A stretch of 64,000 nucleotides of DNA, taken from the NCBI RefSeq assembly GCF_019219065.1, contig NZ_JAHUWK010000010.1, positions 172,248-236,247 on the forward strand, read 5' to 3'. This document shows, piece after piece, positions 7,882 through 16,496 of the stretch. Under the pieces are notes generated by a model. That model was given only the letters and a program-made list of their open reading frames with translations, did no database searches and was not told where the DNA came from. Each line of letters starts with the position of its first letter. Within the stretch, counting starts at the first letter, position 1. Source of the stretch: Duganella sp. sic0402 (GTDB lineage Bacteria > Pseudomonadota > Gammaproteobacteria > Burkholderiales > Burkholderiaceae_D). The translations under genes were made by a program, and so were the position numbers.

Positions 7882-9090
7882 CTAGTTGCGGCACTCCGCC
7901 GGCAGTACCGCCTGCGGGATCGCTTCGCTGGCGCAACGCCACGCGATCCGCTGGTTGCCGTCCACCCGTGGCGTGAACGCGATCGCCTGGCCGCGATAGT
8001 TCAGATCGGACGGGAACACCCGCACCGTGCCGTTACCGGCGTCCACCACCACATCCTGCACCGCGTGGCCGGGATCGGCCAGCGCGAAGCCAGCCGCTTC
8101 CAGCGTCGCCGGCGCGTGGCCATTGGCGTAGAAGTAGCGCTCCACCGCCGCCGTGGCATCGTGACCAACCGTCACCGCCTGCGCCATGCGCGCCCTGGCC
8201 ATGTATTCCTGATAGGCCGGCAGCGCTGCCGAACCGAGCACGCCAGCCAGCCCGATCAGCGCCAGCAACGACGCCGCGCCGCCCACGCCAAAGCGCGGAA
8301 CAAACAGCGCCAGCAGATACGCCAGGCCGTGACGGCCGGGCTGCACCACCTCCGCGCCATTCGCCAGGCCGCGCACCACCGCCATGCGCTTGACCAGCCA
8401 CGGATGATCGCCGACCAGCTCATGAAACGACATCCAGAAACCGCCACTCTGCTGCGCCTGCGCGGCGTAGCTGCTGGCGCTCAGCTGGCGCCAGCGCTTG
8501 CCGCCAGCCGCCAGCGCCGCCAGCCCGGCCTGGGCACTGTGCAAATCGTCGCAGGCGTGAAAGCCATAACGGTCGCACGTGTATTCGCGCGCCCGCGCAT
8601 AAGCCGCGCCCAGCAGCGGCAGCCACGCCGCCGGCGCCAGCAGCGCCGACCAGCGCAAGTGCTGCTGGCGGATATGGCCGAGCTCGTGGCCGATGTAGAA
8701 ATTGATCGCGTCCGGCCGCAGCTCCAGCGCATCCACCACATCAGCATGCAGCACGATGAAATGGCGGCCAAAAAAGCGCGTGGCAAACGCGTTGAAAGCA
8801 CCACTCCTCTGCAGCAGATAGGCGTCCGGCACGCTCTCCAGGCCAAGCCGGCGGCAGCAGCGCTCGATGCGCTGATGCAGGTCGGGGAATTGCTGCACCG
8901 TGATCTGCACGGCGGTGCCTTTCAGATGCGACACCAGCGCCGATTGCGCGAAGCAGTAGCCGAGCAGGAACAGCAGCCCGTACACCAGCGCCATGCCCAA
9001 AGCGCCGAGCAGCAGCAGCGTCCAGATCAGCAGCGACACCGCCAGCATGATGCCGAACAGTGTCTTTTCATTCTTATAGACCAGATTCAT
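7882..9090 (-). CDS. M48-family membrane metalloprotease fused to pilin-like domain
   Basis: A 402-residue protein. Two N-terminal membrane segments (about 12-60) precede an M48 (HtpX/Ste24-type) peptidase domain with the zinc motif HELGH in NFYIGHELGHIRQQH and a downstream acidic segment AREYTCDRYG that supplies the third zinc ligand. After another hydrophobic segment, the C-terminal 120 residues read AALPAYQEYMARARMAQAV and later VERYFYANGHAPATLEAAGF. That is the pattern of the post-helix part of type IV pilins (ALPAYQDYxARARV, then YYxxNGxxP), followed by a beta-rich tail. The pilin-like part lacks a prepilin cleavage motif, so it is probably a sensory or recognition domain. It converges on the regulator at 7091 (5-bp gap). 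Confidence 0.85.
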   Translation of the reverse strand: MNLVYKNEKTLFGIMLAVSLLIWTLLLLGALGMALVYGLLFLLGYCFAQSALVSHLKGTAVQITVQQFPDLHQRIERCCRRLGLESVPDAYLLQRSGAFNAFATRFFGRHFIVLHADVVDALELRPDAINFYIGHELGHIRQQHLRWSALLAPAAWLPLLGAAYARAREYTCDRYGFHACDDLHSAQAGLAALAAGGKRWRQLSASSYAAQAQQSGGFWMSFHELVGDHPWLVKRMAVVRGLANGAEVVQPGRHGLAYLLALFVPRFGVGGAASLLALIGLAGVLGSAALPAYQEYMARARMAQAVTVGHDATAAVERYFYANGHAPATLEAAGFALADPGHAVQDVVVDAGNGTVRVFPSDLNYRGQAIAFTPRVDGNQRIAWRCASEAIPQAVLPAECRN

Positions 9091-9129
9091 GCAGCATTTT
9101 AATCGCTGCTTTGAAATAAATACAACTCT

Positions 9130-11109
9130 TTATGACAACGAAAGTTGCAGATCGGCGATATTAATCGGCTTGACCAGATGTGCGGCGAAACCCGCCTGGC
9201 GGCTGCGCGTCTTGTCGTTTTCCTGGCCGTAGCCGGACAGCGCCACCAGCTTCAGCGCCTCGCCGCCCGGCAGCTTGCGCAGATGCCCGGCCAGTTCAAA
9301 GCCGTCCATGCCCGGCAGGCCGATGTCGAGGATGGCCACTTGCGGCATGCCGCTGCTGACCAGCGCCAGCGCCTGTGCCGGGTCGTAAGCCACCAGCGCG
9401 CGGTAGCCCAGCGCGGCCAGCAGTTCACCCAGCGAATCAGCGGCGTCCTGATTGTCATCCACCACCAGCACCTGCGCGCCTGTAGCGGCGTCCAGCGATG
9501 GCGCGACGTTGGTGTCGGCCTGCGCCACTTCGCTCTCCACCACCACCGAATCGGGCAGCGTAATGGTGAAGGTGCTACCGCGTCCTTCGCCGGCGCTGTA
9601 GGCGCTGACTTCGCCGCCATGCATCTGCACCAGATTGCGCACCAGCGCCAGGCCGATGCCGAGGCCGCCCTTGGCGCGGTCCAGCTGGCGGTTGCCCTGC
9701 ACGAATAAATCAAAAATATGCGGCAGCAGTTGCGGCGCGATGCCGTTGCCGTCGTCAGTCACTTGCAGCTGCACCGTGCCGCCCCTGATGCGCGTGGCCA
9801 GCGTGACGTGGCCGCCGGCCGGCGTGTAGCGGGCGGCATTGCTCAGCAGGTTGGACACCACCTGCGCCAACCGCGCCGGATCGCCGCGCCAGCGCACCGT
9901 TGGCACATCCACCAGCAGACGGTGCTGCTTTTGCTCCAGCAGCGGACTGGCCATTTCGATTGCCTTGTTCAGCACATCGGCCAGCGGCACGACTTCCTTG
10001 CGCAGCTCGACCTTGCCGCTGGCGATGCGCGACACGTCCAGCAAATCATCCACCAGCCGCACCAGGTGATCGACCTGGCGCTGTATCACTTCCTGTTCGT
10101 GCATGGTTTCGCTGTGCGGATCGCGCAACTTCATCAGCTTCAGCGCGGTCACAATCGGCGCCAGCGGGTTGCGCAACTCATGGCCCAGCATGGCCAGGAA
10201 CTCATCCTTGATGCGCGAAGTCAGATGCAGGTCGGTGTTGAGGCGGTCGCTCTCGGCCATGGCCTGCGCCAGTGCCTGGTCGCTTTGCAGCCGGCTCAGC
10301 GTGGCGCACACGGTGGCGGTGAACTGTTCCAGGAACTGGCGGTAGGCGCCGTCCAGCGGCAGCCGCGGCGACAGCTCGAACGCCAGCGCCAGCTCGGCGC
10401 ACAGCTGCAACTCGGCGCCGCGTATCACCAGCAGGTCGGCGCCGGGACGGGCCGCTTCCTCGCCGCCGCTGAGCAGCGTCACGCCCAGCAGGTCGCCCGG
10501 ATTATCGACCGCCGCCTGGGTGATCGCCGCGCGCACCTCGGCCTCGTTGTGGCAGGCAAGCAGGCGCCGCGCCAGCAGGTCCAGCGTGTGGCGGCGGCGC
10601 TCGGCCAGCACCTGCGCCGTGGTTTCGCTGCACACCACCAGCACGCCGCCGACCTGATCCTGCTCGTCGTACACCGGCGTGTAGGTGTAGCTCCAGTACA
10701 CGTCTTCGATGCGGCCGTTGCGCCAGATCGGCACCAGCTTGTCGGCATGCCAGCTCGCCTGGCGGCCGCTGCGTACCGCCTCGATCTGCGGGCCGATGAT
10801 GGACCAGATCTCCGGCCAGCATTCGCGCCCGCGCTGACCCAGCGCGGCAGGGTGCTTGCCGACGCCGAAGCATGGCACATAAGCGTCGTTGTACAGCTGG
10901 ATCAGCTGCTCGCCCCACCACAGGAACATCGGATGCGCCGAATGCATGACGATGCTGACCGCCGCGCGCAGCGAAGCAGGCCATTCCGCCATCGGCCCCA
11001 GCGGCGTATCCTGCCAGCGATGCGCCTGCACCAGTTCGCGCATCGGCGAGCCGGCGCCAATAAAGCGCGGCGGCGGAGCGGGAAACGGCGTAACAGACTG
11101 TGCCAACAT
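9130..11109 (-). CDS. Hybrid sensor histidine kinase with receiver domain
   Basis: A cytoplasmic hybrid kinase of about 659 residues with no membrane segment. Domains in order: a PAS-like sensor (about 45-165, MFLWWGEQLIQLYNDAY to YTYTPVYDEQDQVGG), a partial GAF-like region, a HisKA helix with the phosphorylated His in FLAMLGHELRNPLAP (about 310), an ATPase domain with N-box NLLSNAARYTP and G-box GGLGIGLALV, and a C-terminal receiver (VLVVDDNQDAADSL, ILDIGLPGMDG, HLVKP). The PAS wording is that of a family common in Massilia-like genomes. ATG at 11109 is chosen over TTG at 11115, though the Shine-Dalgarno is weak for both. Possible partners are the REC-AraC protein at 7091 or an unlinked regulator. 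Confidence 0.9.
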   Translation of the reverse strand: MLAQSVTPFPAPPPRFIGAGSPMRELVQAHRWQDTPLGPMAEWPASLRAAVSIVMHSAHPMFLWWGEQLIQLYNDAYVPCFGVGKHPAALGQRGRECWPEIWSIIGPQIEAVRSGRQASWHADKLVPIWRNGRIEDVYWSYTYTPVYDEQDQVGGVLVVCSETTAQVLAERRRHTLDLLARRLLACHNEAEVRAAITQAAVDNPGDLLGVTLLSGGEEAARPGADLLVIRGAELQLCAELALAFELSPRLPLDGAYRQFLEQFTATVCATLSRLQSDQALAQAMAESDRLNTDLHLTSRIKDEFLAMLGHELRNPLAPIVTALKLMKLRDPHSETMHEQEVIQRQVDHLVRLVDDLLDVSRIASGKVELRKEVVPLADVLNKAIEMASPLLEQKQHRLLVDVPTVRWRGDPARLAQVVSNLLSNAARYTPAGGHVTLATRIRGGTVQLQVTDDGNGIAPQLLPHIFDLFVQGNRQLDRAKGGLGIGLALVRNLVQMHGGEVSAYSAGEGRGSTFTITLPDSVVVESEVAQADTNVAPSLDAATGAQVLVVDDNQDAADSLGELLAALGYRALVAYDPAQALALVSSGMPQVAILDIGLPGMDGFELAGHLRKLPGGEALKLVALSGYGQENDKTRSRQAGFAAHLVKPINIADLQLSLS

Positions 11110-11226
11110 GATCAATTCCAGGTGCGAAAGCCAAATAGTAGCAACTGTACTGTTCAGCGGCGCACAATAGCTCCCGCAGTGCCCAAATTTGATATTTTGG
11201 CCACAGATAGCACATTGCGGGCCTAA

Positions 11227-12339
11227 TCAGCCATGCTCGCGCCACTGGTCGAGGTCGCGCGGTTCGGCAATCGGCGCGCCATTGCGTTCGGCGCGGAAGC
11301 GGGCCGATGCCGCGTACACCGCGCGCCGCACACGCATGATTGAGCCGATCGGCCGGTGTGCGGCGATGCAGTGCCAGGGATTGAACTGCATGCCATCGTC
11401 GACCAGCACTGACAAGCCATGCGTCCAGCCGGCCTGCGGCACGGTGCGGAGGCGCGCCACGGCGATCCACGGCGCCTGCCACTCCACCGACGCATCCTCG
11501 ATCGGCATGCTGGCCAGGTCGGTGCACAGCTGCACGCGCAGCTCCCACTCAGCGCTGTGCTCGGTGACGAAATCCACCACGGCGGCACGCAGTCCGTTGG
11601 GCTTGTTGTCCAGGTCCACTGGCTGGTCTTTCAGCGCCAGCAGTTCCGGCGACACCGGCGCCAGCGACAGCTTGGCCATGTAGCGGCCATACAGAATGGG
11701 CGCAGCGGTGAAGAAGGTCTCGCCCAGGATATGCGTTTCCGGATGGCCGCCCAGTCCCTTCAGCGTGGAGCTTTCCGCGCCCACCGCTTCTACCACTTTT
11801 TCGACGCCGCGCAAGGCGGCCGATAGCGCTTTCTTCAGGCTGGGCGCTTTATCGGTAGTGGCGGCCAGCAGCTTCAGGCTGCCCTGGAACTGCCTGGCGG
11901 TCGGCGCCAGGAAGGTCGGGCCGTTGACCATCACAAAATCCTGCGTGGCGTCGCCGACGCCATCGGCCAGGCGTACGCCCGGCACGCCGATGATCTTGAT
12001 CGCCATGCCGCGCGGCGTGGAGACTTTGTCGTCCAGCAGGTCGCCCGGCGTGGTCGATAGCCGCAGCACCGCCGGCCAGGCGCCGCCCGGATGGCTGAAC
12101 AGGCCCTGGGCGTAATCCGGCGGCAGATTGGGCAGCACCCGCAGCTCGCCGCGCAGCAGGCCATGGCTCTTGGCGTGTACGCCGCGACGGGCATGGCCGG
12201 TGTCTTCGTCTACGGTGGTGGCGATCGAGTGGATCGATGCGGTAAGGGCGGCAATGGTGTCGGCCTCGCCCTCCTCCGCTACTTCATAGGAAAGATCGTA
12301 AGGCAGCGGCTGGGTCAGATGTCGGGTGGGGAAGTCCAT
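11227..12339 (-). CDS. Catalase-like haem protein (catalase family, SrpA-like)
   Basis: A 370-residue protein of the short catalase-related family. It keeps the catalase landmarks RGVHAKSHG (distal His region), RLSTTPGD, PRGMAIKIIGVPG and DFVMVNGPTF, but at about 370 residues it lacks the full catalase length (about 480). Members bind haem and act as peroxidase-like or lipid-peroxide-handling enzymes; the substrate here cannot be assigned. No signal peptide is seen. ATG at 12339 is preferred over the start 69 nt upstream because TAAGGA lies five nucleotides before it. It is transcribed away from the ECF sigma factor gene, so the 134-bp spacer contains both start regions. Confidence 0.85.
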   Translation of the reverse strand: MDFPTRHLTQPLPYDLSYEVAEEGEADTIAALTASIHSIATTVDEDTGHARRGVHAKSHGLLRGELRVLPNLPPDYAQGLFSHPGGAWPAVLRLSTTPGDLLDDKVSTPRGMAIKIIGVPGVRLADGVGDATQDFVMVNGPTFLAPTARQFQGSLKLLAATTDKAPSLKKALSAALRGVEKVVEAVGAESSTLKGLGGHPETHILGETFFTAAPILYGRYMAKLSLAPVSPELLALKDQPVDLDNKPNGLRAAVVDFVTEHSAEWELRVQLCTDLASMPIEDASVEWQAPWIAVARLRTVPQAGWTHGLSVLVDDGMQFNPWHCIAAHRPIGSIMRVRRAVYAASARFRAERNGAPIAEPRDLDQWREHG

Positions 12340-12421
12340 GATATTCCTTATTGCGGGCCGGTTGGCTAACCCCATCTTGGCTGCCGCTGCGGCGTGCGTC
12401 TGTGTCATCCCGCACCGAGGA

Positions 12422-12450
12422 TTGCTGACGCCTTCAACTATGCGTATAAT
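12422..12450 (+). promoter_or_regulatory. Sigma-70-type promoter of the iron-signalling operon
   Basis: TTGCTG (12422-12427) and TATAAT (12445-12450) are separated by exactly 17 bp and lie 24 nt before the sigma factor start codon, with the Fur box immediately downstream. Confidence 0.75.
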
Positions 12451-12453
12451 TAA

Positions 12454-12468
12454 TGAGAATTATTCGCA
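12454..12468. promoter_or_regulatory. Fur box
   Basis: TGAGAAT-T-ATTCGCA matches the 7-1-7 Fur consensus (TGATAAT-n-ATTATCA) at 11 of 14 positions. It covers the expected transcription start just after the -10 element, where Fur-Fe2+ would block transcription in iron-replete cells. Confidence 0.75.
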
Positions 12469-12473
12469 TTTAG

Positions 12474-12998
12474 ATGACGATCATGCCGCCCGAGTCTGCC
12501 CTGCAACAAGAAATCACCACGCTCTACAGCGACCATCATGGTTGGCTGCGCGGCTGGCTGCGCAAGCGGCTGGGCGATATGCACCAGGCGGCCGATCTGG
12601 CGCATGACACCTTCATGCAGCTGCTGGCGCGTGACGAGCCGGTGGCGGCGCGTGAACCGCGCGCCTTTCTGACCACGGTAGCGCAGCGGGTGCTGGCCAA
12701 TCACTACCGGCGCCAGCAACTGGAACAGGCCTACCTGACGGCGCTGGCCAGCTTGCCCGGACAGGTCGAGGCATCGCCGGAGGAGCGTGCCATCGTGCTG
12801 GAAACCCTGACCGCCGTCGACCGCATGCTGAATGGGCTGCCGCTGCCGGTCAAACGCGCCTTCCTGATGAGCCAGCTGGACGAGATGAGCCACGCGCACA
12901 TTGCCGAGGAGCTGGAGATTTCCATCAGCACCGTCAAGCGCTACCTGGTCAAAGCCGGCCAGCATTGCTACTTCGGCGCGCACGGGGTGGAATTATGA
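12474..12998 (+). CDS. ECF RNA polymerase sigma factor, FecI-like
   Basis: A 174-residue extracytoplasmic-function sigma factor. Region 2 (about 10-80) reads WLRGWLRKRLGDMHQAADLAHDTF and EPRAFLTTVAQRVLANHYRR, the FecI wording. Region 4 (about 110-165) contains LPLPVKRAFLMSQLDEMSHAHIAEEL and ISISTVKRYLVKA. It directs RNA polymerase to TonB-receptor promoters when an outer-membrane signal reaches the anti-sigma/regulator FecR encoded next. The stop codon overlaps the FecR start (ATGA), so the two are co-translated. Expression should be iron-repressed through the Fur box 6-20 nt upstream of the start. There is no strong Shine-Dalgarno sequence before ATG 12474; a second in-frame ATG lies at 12483. 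Confidence 0.93.
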   Translation: MTIMPPESALQQEITTLYSDHHGWLRGWLRKRLGDMHQAADLAHDTFMQLLARDEPVAAREPRAFLTTVAQRVLANHYRRQQLEQAYLTALASLPGQVEASPEERAIVLETLTAVDRMLNGLPLPVKRAFLMSQLDEMSHAHIAEELEISISTVKRYLVKAGQHCYFGAHGVEL

Positions 12999-13981
12999 GC
13001 GCCATGGCGGTGCCGCCGGGCGTGGCGCAGCGCGCCGTCGAATGGCTGGTCGAGCTGCAGGCGCAGCCGCTGCCGGACGAAGTGCGGCTGGCCTGGCAAC
13101 AATGGCGCGACAGCCACCCGGACCATGAACGTGCCTGGCAGCGTATCGAGGCGGTCAACGGCAAGCTGCGCACGCTGGGCGGACCGCAGCACCCGGCCGC
13201 CGCCGCCGCGCTGCTGGCGCCGCGCAGCCGTCAGCGCCGCCACGCCATCAAGACCCTGAGCGTGCTGTTCTTCACCGGCGGCCTGGCCTGGACCGCGCAG
13301 CAGCAACTGCCATGGCGCAGCTGGACCGCCGACGAGCGCAGCAGCAGCGGCAAGCGCCGCAATGTGGCGCTGTCGGACGGCAGCACGGTAGCGATGAACG
13401 CCGGTGCCGCCTTCGACATCGATTATGACCAGAGCGGCCGCCGCCTGCGCCTGCGCGCCGGCGAGATCGTCATCACCACCGCGCCCGACCAGCGCGAGCG
13501 GCCGTTCACCGTGCACACCGCGCAAGGCACGCTGCAGGCTCTCGGCACACGCTTCGCTGTGCGCCTGTACGACGCCGCCACCCACGTCAGCGTGTTCGAC
13601 GGCGCGGTGGAGCTGCGGCCGCAAGGCGGCACGCCGTCGCGCACGCTGCAGGCCGGCCAGCAGGCGCTGTTCAACGCCGGCGCCATCATGCCGACGCTGG
13701 CCGCCGACGAGGACAGCATCGCCTGGACCGACGGTTTCCTGATCGCCAGGAGCATGCGCCTGGCCGACTTCCTGGCGGAGCTGAACCGCTACAGCGAGGT
13801 CACGCTGAGCTGCGCGCCGCAGGTGGCCAATTTGCGCGTCTCCGGCAGCTATCCGCTGGACGATGTGCAGCTGGTGCTGGAAACCCTGTCCGCCACGCTG
13901 GCGCTGAATATCGAGACGCAAACCCGCTTCTGGGGCCGCTACCGCAGCGGCATCCGTCTGGCGCCCAAAAATATTTCGTAA
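12995..13981 (+). CDS. FecR-family anti-sigma/signal-transducing protein
   Basis: A 328-residue inner-membrane regulator. The cytoplasmic N-terminus (DUF4880, about 10-60) has AVEWLVELQAQPLPDEVRLA and the HPDHERAWQRIEAVN box. A single transmembrane segment (about 85-105, TLSVLFFTGGLAWTA) precedes the periplasmic FecR domain (about 120-215, RNVALSDGSTVAMNAGAAFD, GTRFAVRLY, VFDGAVEL). A C-terminal STN-interacting domain follows (MRLADFLAELNRYSE). It transmits receptor occupancy from the STN domain of the next-encoded TonB receptor to the sigma factor. The start is fixed by the ATGA overlap with the sigma gene. Confidence 0.92.
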   Translation: MSAMAVPPGVAQRAVEWLVELQAQPLPDEVRLAWQQWRDSHPDHERAWQRIEAVNGKLRTLGGPQHPAAAAALLAPRSRQRRHAIKTLSVLFFTGGLAWTAQQQLPWRSWTADERSSSGKRRNVALSDGSTVAMNAGAAFDIDYDQSGRRLRLRAGEIVITTAPDQRERPFTVHTAQGTLQALGTRFAVRLYDAATHVSVFDGAVELRPQGGTPSRTLQAGQQALFNAGAIMPTLAADEDSIAWTDGFLIARSMRLADFLAELNRYSEVTLSCAPQVANLRVSGSYPLDDVQLVLETLSATLALNIETQTRFWGRYRSGIRLAPKNIS

Positions 13982-14065
13982 AAATCTGGCCTGGCCTGGT
14001 CTGTTTTGATTTTTCGCGTGACATAGGAGGTAAGCAACCACACTCCATCTCCGCGAAAGGTTCCC

Positions 14066-16450
14066 ATGTACATCAAATTGCTCACCCTGGCGGTTGCCGC
14101 CACCCTGCCGATCATTGCGCAGGCGGCCGACACCCGCAGCTACAACATTGCCGGCGGCGCGCTGGAAGAAGCGCTGAACCGCTTCGGCCGCGCTTCCGGC
14201 ATCATGCTGTCGTTCGTGCCGGACCTGACCAGCGGCCTGCGCAGCGAAGGCCTGCAGGGCCAGCACACGGTGGATAGCGGCCTGGCGCGCCTGCTGGCCG
14301 GCAGCGGCCTGGAAGCGGTGCGCCAGCCGAACGGCAGCTACCTGCTGCGCCGCGCCGCCAGCGCCACGCCGGCCGATGCCAAATTGCAGACCATCCAGGT
14401 GCGCTCCGGTACGGACGTGGCGCCGGCGCCGGGCGGCCAGGTCGCGCGCGCCGGCCGCCTGGGTCTGCTGGGCAATGTCGAGGTGATGGATACACCGTTC
14501 AACCAGACCAGCTACACAGCCAAGCTGATGCAGGACCAGCAGGTGCGCGGCCTGATGGATCTGCTGGAAAACGATCCCTCCGTGCGCAACAGCTCGCCCA
14601 TCGATGGCGAAGCCGACATCATCATGGTGCGCGGCTTTGAAATGTATGGCCGCGAGATCATGATCAACGGCATCGCCGGCCTGGGCGACAACCGTGGCGC
14701 GATGATCGAAGCGGTGGAGCGCATCGAAGTGCTGAAAGGCCCGAGCGCCATGCTGAACGGCGTCAGCCCATGGGGCTCGTCGGTCGGCGGCTCGATCAAC
14801 TACGTCATGAAACGTGCAGAAGACACGCCAACCGCGCAATTCACCGGCAGCTTTGCCTCCAGGTCGCAACTCGGTGCGCACTTCGACCTGGGCCGCCGCT
14901 TCGGCGACAAGAACCAGTTCGGCGCGCGGGTCAACACGGTCTACAAGAACGGCGACGGCGCCATCGACAGCACCGCCAACCGCCAGGCCTTCACCGCTGT
15001 GGCGCTCGACTATCGCGGCGACAAGCTGCGCCTGACCGCCGATGGGACTTACCAGGAAAAGGAGCTGCATGGCGGCCTGGCCGCCAGCCGGCTCAGCAGC
15101 TCGCTGGCGATTCCGCGCGCGCCGCGTGGTTCGACCAACTTCAAGCAAGCATGGGAAACCTATAATTCGGATAACCGTTCGCTGCAACTGGGGCTGGAAT
15201 ACGATATCAACCAGGACTGGAAGTTCTCGGCCAGCCATGGCCAGTCGCTGAACAACGAAGTGTATTTGCAGGCGGTCAGCACGATCAATAACGCCAACGG
15301 CAATATACTGGGTTCGGTGTTCCTCATTCCCGCCCGCAGCACCAACAAAGGCAGCAACATCAGCCTGAGCGGCAAGTTCAGCACCGGTCCGGTCACGCAC
15401 GCAGTGGTGTTCGGCGGCGGTGACGTCACCGCGCGGCGCGGCCAGGCCACGCTGGCGGTCGGCGCAGCCGCACTGTCCAACATCTACCAGCCGGTCGCCC
15501 AGCCTTACCGCGACGGCAGCGGCATCAGCACCGATGTCGATATGCTGAACCGCTACAACACCAGGTCGAGCGCCGTCAGCGACACCATGGGCTTCTTCAA
15601 CGACCAGCTGCTGCTGATGGTCGGTGCGCGCAACCAGGCGATCGGCAGCACCCTCTATCGCCGCAACACCGGCACCGGCCAGCTGGAAGTCGCGCGCGAT
15701 GCCAACTCCAACAAAATCACCCCGACCACCGGCCTGGTGTACAAGCTGACGCCGCACTGGTCGCTGTATGCTAACTATATCGAATCGCTGATGCCTGGCC
15801 CGACGCCATCGACCTACTACCAGAACTCGATGCAGATATTCGATCCTTACCCGAGCAAACAATATGAGGCTGGCGTCAAGTATGAGCTGGGCAAGCTGAC
15901 CATCACCAGCAATGTCTATCAGATCACGCTGCAGAACGGCGTCGAGCAAGCCTCCAACAACAGCGATCCACGCCCGATCTTCGCGCTGGACGGCGAGCAG
16001 CGCAACCGCGGCTTCGAGCTGAACACCTTTGGCGAAGCGTTGCCCGGCCTGCGCCTGCTGGGCGGCTACTCCTTCATCGACGCACGCCTGATCCATACCC
16101 AGGATGGCCTGACCGACGGCCGCCGTGCACGCGGCGTACCGAAAAACAACCTGAACCTGGGCAGCGAATGGGATCTGCCCTTCCTGGCCGGCGCCACGGT
16201 CAGTGGCCGCATGGTCTATACCGACCGCATGTTCATCGATACCGGCAACACCCGCGCGCGCAGCACGCCGTCGTGGACCCGCTTCGATATCGGCGCGCGG
16301 TATGCAACCAGGATCAATGGCCATGACACCACCTTCCGCCTGAATATCGATAACCTCGCCAATCGCGATTACTGGTCGTCCGCATCGCGCGGCGTGCTGG
16401 TGGTGGGCGCACCGCGCAGCGTGCGCCTGTCGGTCAGCACGGATCTGTAA
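14066..16450 (+). CDS. TonB-dependent siderophore receptor with STN signalling domain
   Basis: A 794-residue outer-membrane receptor. After a signal peptide (MYIKLLTLAVAATLPIIAQA) comes a secretin/TonB N-terminal (STN) domain of about 70 residues (YNIAGGALEEALNRFGRASG to GSYLLRR). The plug follows (about 150-270) with VRGFEMYGREIMINGIAGL and IEVLKGPSAMLNGV, then a 22-strand barrel. The STN domain marks it as the transducer partner of the FecR/ECF pair directly upstream. The plug phrases are those of the FhuE/FpvA class of siderophore receptors, so the ligand is probably a hydroxamate or mixed siderophore, but it cannot be named. The barrel ends in Leu instead of the usual aromatic residue. 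GAAAGG precedes the start. Confidence 0.92.
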   Translation: MYIKLLTLAVAATLPIIAQAADTRSYNIAGGALEEALNRFGRASGIMLSFVPDLTSGLRSEGLQGQHTVDSGLARLLAGSGLEAVRQPNGSYLLRRAASATPADAKLQTIQVRSGTDVAPAPGGQVARAGRLGLLGNVEVMDTPFNQTSYTAKLMQDQQVRGLMDLLENDPSVRNSSPIDGEADIIMVRGFEMYGREIMINGIAGLGDNRGAMIEAVERIEVLKGPSAMLNGVSPWGSSVGGSINYVMKRAEDTPTAQFTGSFASRSQLGAHFDLGRRFGDKNQFGARVNTVYKNGDGAIDSTANRQAFTAVALDYRGDKLRLTADGTYQEKELHGGLAASRLSSSLAIPRAPRGSTNFKQAWETYNSDNRSLQLGLEYDINQDWKFSASHGQSLNNEVYLQAVSTINNANGNILGSVFLIPARSTNKGSNISLSGKFSTGPVTHAVVFGGGDVTARRGQATLAVGAAALSNIYQPVAQPYRDGSGISTDVDMLNRYNTRSSAVSDTMGFFNDQLLLMVGARNQAIGSTLYRRNTGTGQLEVARDANSNKITPTTGLVYKLTPHWSLYANYIESLMPGPTPSTYYQNSMQIFDPYPSKQYEAGVKYELGKLTITSNVYQITLQNGVEQASNNSDPRPIFALDGEQRNRGFELNTFGEALPGLRLLGGYSFIDARLIHTQDGLTDGRRARGVPKNNLNLGSEWDLPFLAGATVSGRMVYTDRMFIDTGNTRARSTPSWTRFDIGARYATRINGHDTTFRLNIDNLANRDYWSSASRGVLVVGAPRSVRLSVSTDL

Positions 16451-16496
16451 TGAAGGCGCCGTTTCGCGCGCGCCCAGCCACTGCCGGGAGATGGGC

